Source: Promicromonospora sukumoe
Lineage (GTDB): Bacteria > Actinomycetota > Actinomycetes > Actinomycetales > Cellulomonadaceae
Assembly: GCF_014137995.1 (NCBI RefSeq)
Contig: NZ_JACGWV010000001.1
Span: forward strand, 3,286,001 to 3,350,000
Direction: 5' to 3'
DNA: 64,000 bases
Both the position numbers and the translations under genes were made by a program. The notes beneath the pieces were generated by a model. The model saw only the letters and a program-made list of their open reading frames with translations, was not told the origin of the DNA and did not search any database. Below are positions 40,471 to 49,452 of this stretch, piece by piece; position 1 is the stretch's first letter; each line of letters starts with the position of its first letter.

Positions 40471-41475
40471 CTATTCGTAGAGGACCGCCGCGATCTCCGG
40501 GTCGTCGATGTTCGTCTCGTCGTACCAGTAGAAGCCGGAGTCGATGACGGGCTCGACCTCCTCGCCGTTGATCGCGGCGACGGCGGCCTTGACCGTCTCG
40601 TAGCCCATCTTGATCGGGTCCTGGGTGATCGCGCCGGCCATGAGCCCGTCGCGGATCGCGTCGGTCTGCGCCGTCCCGGAGTCGAAGCCGATCACGGTCA
40701 GCTCGCCCGACCGCCCGGACTCCTGCACCGCCTTGACGACGCCGATCGCCGAACCCTCGTTGGTGCCGTAGATGCCCTTGAGGTCGGGGTGGGCCTGCAT
40801 GATCGCCTTCGCGGCGTCGGCGGACTTGAGCTGGTCGCCCGCGGCGTACTGCGTGTCGACGATCTCGATGTCCGGCGCGTTCTCCTCGATGTACTGCGTG
40901 AAGCCCTCGACGCGCTGCTGCCCGGTCTGCGACGTCTGGTCGTGCCCGACGATCGCGATCTTGCCGCTGCCGACGAGTTCGGCCATGTGCTTGGCGGCCT
41001 CGGCCGACGCCGCGAGGTTGTCGGTGGACACCGTGGTCACCGGGGCGTCGGAGTCGACGCCGGAGTCGAACGCGATGACGGGGATGCCGCGGGAGACGGC
41101 GTCGGTCATCATCGGGATGGACGCCTCGGAGTCGAGCGCCGCGTAGCCGATCGCGTCCGGGCTCTTGTCCAGGGCGGTCTGCAGCATGGTGAGCTGCTTC
41201 TCGACCTCCGTCTCGGTCTCCGGCCCCTCGAACGTGACCTCGACGTCGAGCTCGGCCGCGGCGTCGTCGGCACCCTGCTTGACCGCCTGCCAGAACTGGT
41301 GCTGGAAACCCTTGGAGACGAGGGCGACGTAGGGCTTGTCCCCCGTCCCGGGTGCGCCGCCGCCCGAGCCCGAGCCGCCCGAGGCGCACGCCCCGAGAGC
41401 GAGCACGAGCGCGGTCACGGAGGCGGACGCGGCCAGCGCCGCGAGGCGCCTGCGCGTGGTGCTGCTGCTGTTCAT
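40471..41475 (-). CDS. Sugar ABC transporter substrate-binding lipoprotein (ribose/rhamnose type)
   Basis: 334 residues. Signal peptide with lipobox LALGAC (Cys29), then a Gly/Ser tether and a type I periplasmic-binding fold: YVALVSKGFQHQFWQAVKQG, VIAFDSGVDSDAPVTTV, HPDLKGIYGTNEGSAIG and TVIGFDSGTAQTDAI. It belongs to the RbsB-like cluster that serves pentose and deoxyhexose importers. Follows the permease and ATPase genes in one operon, and the CATCnGATG operator sits ahead of that operon, so L-fucose or L-rhamnose is the likely ligand. Confidence 0.9.
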   Translation of the reverse strand: MNSSSTTRRRLAALAASASVTALVLALGACASGGSGSGGGAPGTGDKPYVALVSKGFQHQFWQAVKQGADDAAAELDVEVTFEGPETETEVEKQLTMLQTALDKSPDAIGYAALDSEASIPMMTDAVSRGIPVIAFDSGVDSDAPVTTVSTDNLAASAEAAKHMAELVGSGKIAIVGHDQTSQTGQQRVEGFTQYIEENAPDIEIVDTQYAAGDQLKSADAAKAIMQAHPDLKGIYGTNEGSAIGVVKAVQESGRSGELTVIGFDSGTAQTDAIRDGLMAGAITQDPIKMGYETVKAAVAAINGEEVEPVIDSGFYWYDETNIDDPEIAAVLYE

Positions 41476-41544
41476 CCGGGTCCAGCTCCTTCGGTGGTCG
41501 GGTAGAACGGTTGGGTTGGAACGGGTCGGGTCAGGCAGTTCGGG

Positions 41545-42534
41545 TCATGCCTCTTTGCCGCGCCGCAGCATGTCCGCGTACACGGCGAGCACGATGACGA
41601 TGCCGACGGCGACCTTCTGCCACTCCTGCGGGATCGACATGATCCGCAGGCCGTTGGTGAGGGTCGCCATGATGAGCGCGCCGATGACGGTGCCGAGGAT
41701 CGTCGCCTTGCCGCCGCGCAGCGACGTGCCGCCGATGACGACGGCGGCGATGGCCTCCAGCTCGTACCCGAGCCCGAGGCCAGGCTGCGCGGAGTTGAGC
41801 CGGGAGGCCATGACGACGCCCGCGAGCCCCGTGAACAGCCCCGCGACGACGTAGATGACCACCTTCCAGCGCCGCACGTCGACGCCGGAGATCGCGGTGG
41901 CCTCCTCGTTGGAGCCGATGGACAGCGCGTAGCGCCCGGTGAGCGTCTTGCTCAGCGTCACGCCCGCGAGGACGGCGGCCACGAAGAAGATGAGGACGGC
42001 GTTCGGCAGCCCCGGCACGAGCTCACCGCCCGCGAGCTGGCCGAACCCGGCGACGTCGGAGAAGTAGATGGGCTTGGTCCCCGAGATGACCAGCGAGAGG
42101 CCCTGCGCCACCATCATCATCGCGAGCGTCGCGATGAAGGGAGGCAGCCGCAGGTAGGCGACGTTCAGCCCGTTGAGCAGGCCGATCAGCGCCCCGATCG
42201 CGAGCCCGCCCAGCACGCCGACGACGAGCGGCAGGCCGAGGTTCGCCAGGAACACGCCCGTCATCACGGAGCACAGCGTCATGCCGGTGCCCACGGACAG
42301 GTCGATGCCGCCCGTCGCGATGACGAGCGTGGCACCCAGCGCCATGATCCCGGTGACGGCCGTGGCCAGCAGGATGCCCTTCACGTTCGCCCAGTCCAGG
42401 AAGTACGGGCTGGCCACCGAGAAGAACACGAAGATGACCACCAGCCCGGCGAAGGCGAGGAGCTGCTGGAGCTGCTGGCGGTTGCCCAGCCCGTTCTTGC
42501 CCTGCCCGGCTCTGCCAAGGATGGTCGTGGTCAT
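41545..42534 (-). CDS. Sugar ABC transporter permease (RbsC type)
   Basis: 329 residues, eight to ten membrane helices. The RbsC-family core is visible (VIATGGIDLSVGTGMTL, GGLAIGALIGLLNGL, YALSIGSNEEATAISGVDVR, GGTSLRGGKATILGT). The ATG overlaps the ATPase stop as ATGA, so the two are translated in fixed ratio. Only one permease gene is present, as expected if it forms a homodimer. Confidence 0.92.
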   Translation of the reverse strand: MTTTILGRAGQGKNGLGNRQQLQQLLAFAGLVVIFVFFSVASPYFLDWANVKGILLATAVTGIMALGATLVIATGGIDLSVGTGMTLCSVMTGVFLANLGLPLVVGVLGGLAIGALIGLLNGLNVAYLRLPPFIATLAMMMVAQGLSLVISGTKPIYFSDVAGFGQLAGGELVPGLPNAVLIFFVAAVLAGVTLSKTLTGRYALSIGSNEEATAISGVDVRRWKVVIYVVAGLFTGLAGVVMASRLNSAQPGLGLGYELEAIAAVVIGGTSLRGGKATILGTVIGALIMATLTNGLRIMSIPQEWQKVAVGIVIVLAVYADMLRRGKEA

Positions 42535-44069
42535 GCGTCGCCTCCGGTCGTGACGAGCGAGCGGTCCGCACCGAACCGCGTCGCGAGCTCCATGATGTGG
42601 TGCTGGGTCGCGTCGGCATTGGCGAGCGTCCCGGTGACCCGGCCCTCGCACATGACGACGATCCGGTCGGCCAGCCGCATCACCTCCGGCAGCTCCGACG
42701 AGATGACGACGATCGACTTGCCCTGCGCGGCCAGGCCCGTGAGCAGCGTGTAGATCTCGTCCTTGGCGCCGACGTCGATGCCGCGCGTCGGCTCGTCGAC
42801 GATCAGCACGTCGCAGTCGCGCACGAGCCACTTCGCCAGGACCACCTTCTGCTGGTTGCCGCCCGAGAGATTCTTGGCCCGCTGGTTCACCGACGGCGTC
42901 CGGATCGAGAGCCGGTCCACCATGTCGGCGGCGACCCGGCGCCCGTCGGCGTCCCGGACGAACCCGCCGCGCGTCATGCCGGGCAGCGAGGAAAGCATGA
43001 CGTTGCGCACCACGTCCTGGTCCAGCAGCAGGCCGTAGCGCTTGCGGTCCTCCGACAGGTAGCCGATGCCGTGGCGGACGGCGTCGGCGGGCGTACGTAT
43101 CGTGACCGGACGCCCGTTCACCTCGACGACGCCGGTGGACCGGTCGGCCCCGATGATCGCGCGGGCGACCTCCGTGCGGCCGGCGCCCATGAGGCCGGCG
43201 AGGCCGAGGATCTCGCCGCGGCGCAGCTCGAAGGACACGTCCTTGAGCAGCGCGCGCGTGCTGAGCCCGCGGACGGCGAGCGCCACTTCACGGTCCGCCA
43301 CCTCGGGTGCGGGATGGGGCCGCACCCCCGTCTCGAGCTGCCGCCCCACCATGGCGGCGATGACCTCCCGGGTCTCCGTGGTCGCCGTCGGCAGCGTGTC
43401 CACGTACCGGCCGTCCCGCAGCACCGTGATGCGGTCGGAGATCTCCTTGATCTCGTCCATCCGGTGCGACACGTAGATGACTCCGGTCCGCGGCGAGACG
43501 AAGTCCCGCACGATCCAGAACAGCGTGGCGACCTCGGTCTCGGTGAGCGCCGCCGTCGGCTCGTCCATGATCAGCACGCGGGCGTCGAACGAGAGGGCCT
43601 TGGCGATCTCGACCATCTGCTGGCCCGCGACGCTCAGGTGCGCGACGGGCTGCCGCGGGTCCAGCGGGATGCCGAGCCGCTCGAACAGTGCGGTGGCGCG
43701 GCGCTCCAGCTCGTCGTCCCGGATGAGCAGCCCGGCGCGTCGCGGCTCGCGGCCGATGAAGATGTTCTGCGCGACCGTCAGGTCGGGCATCAGGTGGAAT
43801 TCCTGGTGGATCACGCTGATGCCCAGCTCGTTGGCCTGCCGGGGCCCGGACGGGCTCATCGGCGTGCCGTCGAGCGCCATGGTCCCGGCGTCGGGCCGGT
43901 GCAGGCCGGAGAGCAGCTTGAGCAGGGTCGACTTGCCGGCACCGTTCTCGCCCACCAGCGCGAGCACCTCGCCGTGCCGCAGGTCGAGGTGCACGTCGTC
44001 GAGCGCGCGGACCCCGGGGAACGACTTGCTGATCCCCGTGGCGCTCAGCAGTGCAGGGCTGTCCGTCAC
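42531..44069 (-). CDS. Sugar ABC transporter ATP-binding protein, two ATPase domains (RbsA type)
   Basis: 512 residues with two ABC modules. The first has Walker A GENGAGKST, signature LSVAGQQ and Walker B VLIMDEPTAAL. The second is degenerate at Walker A (AGLMGAGRTEVA) but keeps LSGGNQQKV and VLIVDEPTRGID, as is usual for RbsA/MglA proteins. Starts at GTG 44069 with AAGGGAG 5 nt upstream. First gene of the importer operon. Confidence 0.93.
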   Translation of the reverse strand: MTDSPALLSATGISKSFPGVRALDDVHLDLRHGEVLALVGENGAGKSTLLKLLSGLHRPDAGTMALDGTPMSPSGPRQANELGISVIHQEFHLMPDLTVAQNIFIGREPRRAGLLIRDDELERRATALFERLGIPLDPRQPVAHLSVAGQQMVEIAKALSFDARVLIMDEPTAALTETEVATLFWIVRDFVSPRTGVIYVSHRMDEIKEISDRITVLRDGRYVDTLPTATTETREVIAAMVGRQLETGVRPHPAPEVADREVALAVRGLSTRALLKDVSFELRRGEILGLAGLMGAGRTEVARAIIGADRSTGVVEVNGRPVTIRTPADAVRHGIGYLSEDRKRYGLLLDQDVVRNVMLSSLPGMTRGGFVRDADGRRVAADMVDRLSIRTPSVNQRAKNLSGGNQQKVVLAKWLVRDCDVLIVDEPTRGIDVGAKDEIYTLLTGLAAQGKSIVVISSELPEVMRLADRIVVMCEGRVTGTLANADATQHHIMELATRFGADRSLVTTGGDA

Positions 44070-44100
44070 GTGAGCTCCCTTGCCGTACGTGCGACACATC

Positions 44101-44128
44101 CAACCGCAGGCATTCAACCGCAGACATC
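44101..44128. repeat. Two 14-bp direct repeats before the importer operon
   Basis: CAACCGCAGGCATT and CAACCGCAGACATC stand in tandem immediately beside the operator, in the presumed promoter. Confidence 0.55.
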
Positions 44129-44134
44129 GGATGC
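44124..44134. promoter_or_regulatory. CATCnGATG operator, site 2 (ABC importer)
   Basis: CATCGGATG at 44125-44133, 56 bp upstream of the ATPase start. Half-site pieces (ACATCC, GCATC) lie close by. Confidence 0.65.
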
Positions 44135-44231
44135 ATCTCAAGGGTTCGTGACAGATTTCCCGGGAAACTGCCTCGTTCCGGCGTCGATCGGGACAGATAG
44201 GTCCGACGTTTACCCTGCCGAGCGCTCGGCG

Positions 44232-45248
44232 TCAGCCCGCTTCCGGCCCCTCTCCCTGCACGGTTCCGGGCACGGCTTCCGGCGCGAGCAGTCCGACGTC
44301 GGCGAGCGCCTGCCACAGCTCCCCCGGCACCTGGACCGCCGCCCGCTGCGCGGCCTGGGCCGCGTGCCCGGGCTCCCCGAGCCCGACGACGGTGCTGACG
44401 ACCGCCGGGTGCGTGCGCACGTAGGCGAGCGCCGCCTGCGGGAGGGTGACGCCGTGCTCCGCGCACACGTCGGCGATGCGGCGGGCGCGCTCCAGCGGCC
44501 CGGGCGCGACGGGCGCGTAGTCGTAGGTGGCGTCCGACGGCGGCCGGTCGTGCGCGAGGAGCCCCGAGTTGTAGACGGCGGCCGCGACGACGGCGACGCC
44601 GCGCTCGGCCGCGGCAGGCAGCAGGTCGGCCAGCGCGGGCTGCTCCAGGAGCGTGAACCGCCCGGCGCACATGACGACGTCGACGTCGGTCTCGCGCACG
44701 AACCGGGTCAGCATCGCGGACTGGTTCATCCCTGCGCCGATCGCGCCGACCACGCCCTGGTCGCGCAGTTCGACGAGCGCCGGGAGCGCCTCACCGGCCG
44801 CCTGCGCCCAGTGCTCGTCGGGGTCGTGCAGGTAGACGACGTCAAACCGGTCCAGGCCGGTGCGCTCCAGGCTGGCCTCGATCGAGGCGAGCACGCCGTC
44901 GCGGGAGAAGTCCCAGACGCGGCGCGCTGTGGCGGGCACGTCGAACATCTCGGGGTCGCGCCGGCCGGCGGTCTCGGGCGACGGGACGAGCAGTCGTCCG
45001 ACCTTGGTCGAGACCACCACCTCCTCGCGTGGCCGGGTGCGCAGGTACGCGCCCAGCCGCCGCTCGGACAGCCCGAGGCCGTAGTGGGGTGCGGTGTCGA
45101 AGTACCGGATGCCGGCGTCCCAGGCGGCCCGGAACGTCGCGTGCGCCGCGTCGTCCGTGGTCGCGCGGTACAGGTTGCCGGCCGGGGCGGCGCCCAGCCC
45201 GAGCGTGGTGAGCCGGACGCCGGTGGCGCGCACCTCGGTGGTCGGCAT
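44232..45248 (-). CDS. Aldo/keto reductase, L-fucose dehydrogenase-like
   Basis: 338 residues of the aldo/keto reductase group that includes L-fucose dehydrogenase and D-threo-aldose 1-dehydrogenase (LGLGAAPAGNLYRAT, then RYFDTAPHYGLGLSERRLG). Tetrad: Asp and Tyr in YFDTAPHYG, Lys in VVVSTKVGR, His in VVYLHDPDE. Expected reaction: NAD(P)+-dependent oxidation of L-fucose or a related sugar to the lactone, the first step of the path that leads to the fuconate dehydratase. The CATCAGATG operator 83 bp upstream supports shared control. Confidence 0.87.
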   Translation of the reverse strand: MPTTEVRATGVRLTTLGLGAAPAGNLYRATTDDAAHATFRAAWDAGIRYFDTAPHYGLGLSERRLGAYLRTRPREEVVVSTKVGRLLVPSPETAGRRDPEMFDVPATARRVWDFSRDGVLASIEASLERTGLDRFDVVYLHDPDEHWAQAAGEALPALVELRDQGVVGAIGAGMNQSAMLTRFVRETDVDVVMCAGRFTLLEQPALADLLPAAAERGVAVVAAAVYNSGLLAHDRPPSDATYDYAPVAPGPLERARRIADVCAEHGVTLPQAALAYVRTHPAVVSTVVGLGEPGHAAQAAQRAAVQVPGELWQALADVGLLAPEAVPGTVQGEGPEAG

Positions 45249-45329
45249 GCGTGGTCCTCCTCGACCTCACTGCGGCACTACGGGACGTCGCCGGACCTGG
45301 CCGGACGTTGCCGGACCCTGCCGACGAAA

Positions 45330-45340
45330 ACATCAGATGT
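45330..45340. promoter_or_regulatory. CATCnGATG operator, site 3 (aldo/keto reductase)
   Basis: ACATCAGATGT is a perfect palindrome around the central A. It lies between the divergent aldo/keto reductase and alpha/beta-hydrolase genes. Confidence 0.65.
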
Positions 45341-45393
45341 ATAGCACGCCGCCGTCGGCCACGGAACGGACGATCGGAGTCGATGACGCTGGA

Positions 45394-45399
45394 TAGGCT
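45394..45399 (+). promoter_or_regulatory. -10 box (TAGGCT), leaderless
   Basis: TAGGCT ends 7 nt before GTG 45407. Confidence 0.5.
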
Positions 45400-45406
45400 C
45401 GCGCCC

Positions 45407-46207
45407 GTGACGGCACTGTGGTGGACGGAGACCGGACCGAGCGACGCGCCCGTGGTGCTGCTGCTCCACGGCGGCGGCGTCGGCGCCTGGATGTGGCGCG
45501 ACCAGGTCGAGGCACTCCGCGACCGATACCGCGTGATCACGCCCGACCTGCCCGGCCACGACCACAGCGCCGGGGTGCCGTTCCCGTCCGACGGCGGCTC
45601 CCCGGCCCCGGGCGAGATCGTCGCGGACCTCGCGGAGCTGCTCCGGGAGGTCGCGCCAGGCGCAGCGTCCGACACCACCGGGGCGACCGTCGTCGGCTTC
45701 TCGTTCGGCGCCCAGCTCACGGTCGCCCTCGCAGCGGCGCACCCCGACCTGGTCGCGCGCGCCGTCGTCGTCAGCGCCCTGACGGAGCCCCTGCCCATGC
45801 CGGGCCTCAGCGCGGGACTCAGCGCAAGCCTCGTGCGGGCGGCGGCCCCGCTCGGCGGGCAGCGCTGGTTCGCGCGGCTCCAGGCCAAGGCCCTCTACGT
45901 CGACGACGCGATGTTCGACGACTACCTGCGCACCGCCCGGTCACTGTCCGCGGCGGACCTGGTCTCGATGACGACGGCCAACGCCGCCTTCCGCATCCCG
46001 GAGGCCTGGGCGGACTTCCCGGGGCGGGCGCTGCTCCTGGCCGGCGGCGCCGAGCCGCGCGCCCTCGTGCGCGGCATGCGCGACCTGCACGACCGGCTCC
46101 CGGGGTCAGAGCTGGAGATCCTGGCAGGCGCCGGCCACGGCCTCCCGCTCCAGCACACCCCATGGTTCAACCAGCGGCTCCTGGGCTGGCTGGACGAGCA
46201 GAACTGA
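45407..46207 (+). CDS. Alpha/beta hydrolase
   Basis: 266 residues. HGGGVGAWMWRDQ is the oxyanion-hole region, GFSFGAQLTVAL carries the nucleophile Ser (about residue 106), and AGAGHGLPLQ carries the catalytic His; the acid is probably an Asp or Glu near residue 215. Esterase, lipase or lactonase activity is possible. GTG 45407 is chosen over ATG 45383 because the TAGGCT promoter would otherwise lie inside the gene. It shares its upstream region with the fucose-dehydrogenase-like gene, so a sugar-lactone role is conceivable, but bacterial fuconolactonases belong to a different fold. Confidence 0.82.
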   Translation: MTALWWTETGPSDAPVVLLLHGGGVGAWMWRDQVEALRDRYRVITPDLPGHDHSAGVPFPSDGGSPAPGEIVADLAELLREVAPGAASDTTGATVVGFSFGAQLTVALAAAHPDLVARAVVVSALTEPLPMPGLSAGLSASLVRAAAPLGGQRWFARLQAKALYVDDAMFDDYLRTARSLSAADLVSMTTANAAFRIPEAWADFPGRALLLAGGAEPRALVRGMRDLHDRLPGSELEILAGAGHGLPLQHTPWFNQRLLGWLDEQN

Positions 46208-46208
46208 C

Positions 46209-46266
46209 TCGGTCCGTCGTCTTGAGACCGGTCGGTCGATTGACCGGTCTCAAGACAACGGACCGA
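46209..46266. terminator. Long inverted repeat (GAGACCGGTC family, copy 2)
   Basis: Arms of 25 bp (46209-46233 and 46242-46266, one mismatch), core TTGAGACCGGTC/GACCGGTCTCAA, 8-nt loop. It starts 2 bp after the hydrolase stop. GACCGATCTGAGA follows twice (46261 and 46281), and its complement also flanks the related element at 22871. Confidence 0.7.
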
Positions 46267-46357
46267 TCTGAGATGCGCCCGACCGATCTGAGAAACGTCA
46301 GCCGGAGGCGCCAGCCCCTGGCCCCGCAAGCCGCGCGGGGCTGAGGCACAATGCAGG

Positions 46358-48067
46358 ATGACCACTGACGAGAACCCCCCGGTCGACGTCAAGCCCCGCT
46401 CCCGGCAGGTGACCGACGGCCTCGAGGCCACCGCGTCCCGCGGCATGCTCCGCGCTGTCGGGCTGGGCGACGACGACTTCGCCAAACCGCAGATCGGCGT
46501 CGCGAGCTCGTGGAACGAGATCACGCCCTGCAACCTCTCGCTGGACCGGCTCGCCAAGGCGAGCAAGGAGGGGGTGCACGCCGCGGGCGGCTACCCGCTG
46601 GAGTTCGGCACCATCTCCGTCTCGGACGGCATCTCGATGGGGCACGAGGGCATGCACTTCTCGCTCGTGTCCCGCGAGGTCATCGCCGACTCCGTCGAGA
46701 CGGTCATGCAGGCCGAGCGCCTGGACGGCTCGGTGCTGCTGGCCGGGTGCGACAAGTCGCTGCCGGGCATGCTGATGGCCGCCGCCCGCCTGGACCTGTC
46801 CAGCGTGTTCCTCTACGCGGGCTCGATCATGCCGGGCTGGGTCAAGCTGACCGACGGCACCGAGAAGCAGGTCACGATCATCGACGCCTTCGAGGCGGTC
46901 GGCGCGTGCTCGCGCGGGCTGATGAGCCAGGAGGACGTCGACCGTATCGAGCGGGCGATCTGTCCCGGCGAGGGCGCGTGCGGCGGCATGTACACGGCCA
47001 ACACGATGGCGTCGGCCGCCGAGGCGCTCGGCATGTCGCTGCCCGGCTCCGCGGCGCCGCCCGCGGCCGACCGGCGCCGCGACACCTGGGCGCACAGGTC
47101 CGGCGAGGCCGTGGTGAACCTGCTGCGCAAGGGCATCACGGCGCGCGACATCCTGACCAAGGAGGCGTTCGAGAACGCGATCGCCGTCGTCATGGCGTTC
47201 GGCGGGTCCACGAACGCGGTGCTGCACCTGCTCGCCATCGCGCACGAGGCCGAGGTGGAGCTCACCCTCGACGACTTCTCCCGCGTCGCCGACCGCGTGC
47301 CGCACCTGGGCGACCTCAAGCCCTTCGGGCAGTACGTGATGAACGACGTCGACCGCATCGGCGGCGTGCCCGTGGTGATGAAGGCGCTGCTCGACGCCGG
47401 CCTGCTGCACGGCGACGCTCTGACCGTCACGGGCCGCACCATGGCCGAGAACCTCGCCGACATCGCTCCGCCCGACCCGGACGGCAAGATCCTGCGCGCC
47501 ATGGACAACCCGATCCACCGCACCGGCGGCATCACGATCCTGAACGGGTCGCTGGCGCCGGGTGGCGCCGTCGTGAAGTCGGCGGGCTTCGACTCCGACG
47601 TCTTCGAGGGCACGGCGCGCGTGTTCGAGCGCGAGCGGGCGGCGCTCGACGCGCTGGAGGACGGCACGATCCAGGCCGGCGACGTCGTCGTCATCCGCTA
47701 CGAGGGCCCGAAGGGCGGGCCGGGCATGCGCGAGATGCTCGCCATCACGGGCGCCATCAAGGGCGCGGGCCTCGGCAAGGACGTGCTGCTCATCACCGAC
47801 GGCCGGTTCTCCGGCGGCACCACCGGCCTCTGCGTGGGGCACATCGCCCCCGAGGCCGTCGACGCCGGGCCCATCGCCTTCGTGCGCGACGGCGACCGCA
47901 TCCGCCTCGACGTGGCGAGCAAGACGCTCGACCTGCTCGTCGACCCGGCCGAGCTGGAGACCCGCACGACGGGCTGGGCGCCGCTGCCCCACTCGTACCA
48001 GCGGGGCGTGCTCGCCAAGTACACGAAGCTGGTCCAGTCGGCGTCGAAGGGGGCGGTGCTCGAGTAG
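46358..48067 (+). CDS. ilvD: Dihydroxy-acid dehydratase
   Basis: 569 residues, normal length. Fe-S cluster cysteines are in [18 protein letters not shown] and [14 protein letters not shown]; the C-terminal half has [12 protein letters not shown] and [16 protein letters not shown]. Converts 2,3-dihydroxy-isovalerate and its homologue to 2-keto acids in valine and isoleucine synthesis, in the cytoplasm. The active-site details are those of true IlvD rather than of sugar-acid dehydratases such as EDD. A CACAAT 7 nt before the ATG suggests a leaderless start; a small CCCCGC/GCGGGG hairpin lies just upstream. No other ilv gene is nearby. Confidence 0.95.
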   Translation: MTTDENPPVDVKPRSRQVTDGLEATASRGMLRAVGLGDDDFAKPQIGVASSWNEITPCNLSLDRLAKASKEGVHAAGGYPLEFGTISVSDGISMGHEGMHFSLVSREVIADSVETVMQAERLDGSVLLAGCDKSLPGMLMAAARLDLSSVFLYAGSIMPGWVKLTDGTEKQVTIIDAFEAVGACSRGLMSQEDVDRIERAICPGEGACGGMYTANTMASAAEALGMSLPGSAAPPAADRRRDTWAHRSGEAVVNLLRKGITARDILTKEAFENAIAVVMAFGGSTNAVLHLLAIAHEAEVELTLDDFSRVADRVPHLGDLKPFGQYVMNDVDRIGGVPVVMKALLDAGLLHGDALTVTGRTMAENLADIAPPDPDGKILRAMDNPIHRTGGITILNGSLAPGGAVVKSAGFDSDVFEGTARVFERERAALDALEDGTIQAGDVVVIRYEGPKGGPGMREMLAITGAIKGAGLGKDVLLITDGRFSGGTTGLCVGHIAPEAVDAGPIAFVRDGDRIRLDVASKTLDLLVDPAELETRTTGWAPLPHSYQRGVLAKYTKLVQSASKGAVLE

Positions 48068-48128
48068 GAGAACGCCCACACTGCGGACCAGGTCGTTGCC
48101 GAGGGTAACTATCTGGCACGATGGCGGT

Positions 48129-49358
48129 GTGACGAGCGACGGCGGTTCAGGGGGCAGCGGTACCGGAGACGACCGGGACTTCCGGTTCCGCGACATCGCC
48201 GCCGTCGCCTACCTCCCGTCGGTCGTCAGCTCGGTGGGCCACGGCGCGGTGATGCCGGTGCTGGCGATCCACGCCGGCGACCTGGGGGCGGGCACGGCGC
48301 TGGCCGCGTTCGTCGTCGCCCTGCTGGGGATCGGGCAGCTCGCCAACTCGCTCCCGTCGGGCGCGCTCGTGGCCCGGCTCGGCGAGCGCCGCACCCTGGT
48401 GATCGCCGGGCTGGTCGACGCCGTGGCGATGCTGGTCGCGTTCTTCGTGCCCTCGGTGTGGCTGCTGTGCGTGTGCGTCTTCGTCAGCGGCATGAGCTGG
48501 ACGGCGTTCCTGCTGGCCCGGCAGGGGTTCCTCATCGACGCCGTGCCGCTCAGCCACCGGGCGCGCGGGATGGCGCTACTGGGCGGGTCGATGCGCCTGG
48601 GCATCCTCGTCGGCCCGCTGCTGGGCGCACTCCTGATCCACCTGTTCGGCGTGCGGTCCGTGTTCCTGCTCGCGGCGAGCGCGTCTCTCGTGTCCGCGCT
48701 GATCGTGACCCGGATGCCGGACTTCGGCCGCGTGCGCCGCGGCACCGTCCCGCTGCCGGTGCACTCGGTGCTCTGGGAGCACCGCCGCACGCTGCTGACC
48801 CTGGGCGTGGCCGTCATCATCATCGGCGCGTCGCGGTCGGTGCGCACCGGCCTGCTGCCCCTGTGGGCCGACCACGTGCACATCTCCGCGGCGGTGGTCT
48901 CGCTGCTCTTCGCGGTCGCGGCGACCATCGACATTCTGCTCACCCTGCCCGGCGGCTGGCTGCTCGACACCAAGGGGCGCCGGGTGGTGGCCGTCCCGGT
49001 CGTGCTCGCGGTCGGCGTCGGCTGCCTGCTGCTCCCCCTCGCCGACTCGGCGCTCACCGTCGGCCTGGTGATGGCGATCATCGCGCTCGGCAACGGCCTG
49101 GGCTCGGGCATCGTGATGACCCTGGGCGCCGACGTCGCGCCCGAGGAAGGCCGGTCGCAGTTCCTCGGCGGCTGGCGGCTCTGCGGCGACATCGGCAACA
49201 CCGGCGGCCCGCTGCTCGTCTCCGCCGTGGCGGCGATCGCGCCCCTGGCCGCGGCGCCCGTGCTGATCGGCGTGCTGGCGCTGCTCGGCGCCATCTGGGT
49301 GGGGCACTGGACCGGCAAGGCCGACCGGGACCGGCGGGGCGGCGCGGCACCCGCGTAG
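48129..49358 (+). CDS. MFS transporter
   Basis: 409 residues with about twelve membrane helices. The loop 2-3 motif appears as GALVARLGERRT and the loop 8-9 equivalent as GWLLDTKGRR. Drug or metabolite efflux is typical. The first about 20 residues are Gly/Ser-rich and polar. The start is GTG 48129, with CACGAT 6 nt upstream as a weak leaderless promoter. Confidence 0.85.
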   Translation: MTSDGGSGGSGTGDDRDFRFRDIAAVAYLPSVVSSVGHGAVMPVLAIHAGDLGAGTALAAFVVALLGIGQLANSLPSGALVARLGERRTLVIAGLVDAVAMLVAFFVPSVWLLCVCVFVSGMSWTAFLLARQGFLIDAVPLSHRARGMALLGGSMRLGILVGPLLGALLIHLFGVRSVFLLAASASLVSALIVTRMPDFGRVRRGTVPLPVHSVLWEHRRTLLTLGVAVIIIGASRSVRTGLLPLWADHVHISAAVVSLLFAVAATIDILLTLPGGWLLDTKGRRVVAVPVVLAVGVGCLLLPLADSALTVGLVMAIIALGNGLGSGIVMTLGADVAPEEGRSQFLGGWRLCGDIGNTGGPLLVSAVAAIAPLAAAPVLIGVLALLGAIWVGHWTGKADRDRRGGAAPA

Positions 49359-49452
49359 TCGGTGCCGTGCTGACGTCGGTGCCGTGGTGACGTCGCTGCC
49401 GGGCTGACGTCGCTGCCGGGCACGAGGCGCCGCCGCGTGCCACGGTGAGACC

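Noticed and set aside
46211..46357. Riboswitch or amino-acid attenuator upstream of ilvD
   Set aside because: The strong palindrome belongs to the hairpin family also found at 22871, no leader peptide rich in branched-chain codons is present, and the gene appears leaderless.
46358..48067. IlvD homologue as a sugar-acid dehydratase of the neighbouring fucose genes
   Set aside because: Cysteine motifs and length fit biosynthetic IlvD, the shared operator is absent, and a terminator-like hairpin separates it from that cluster.
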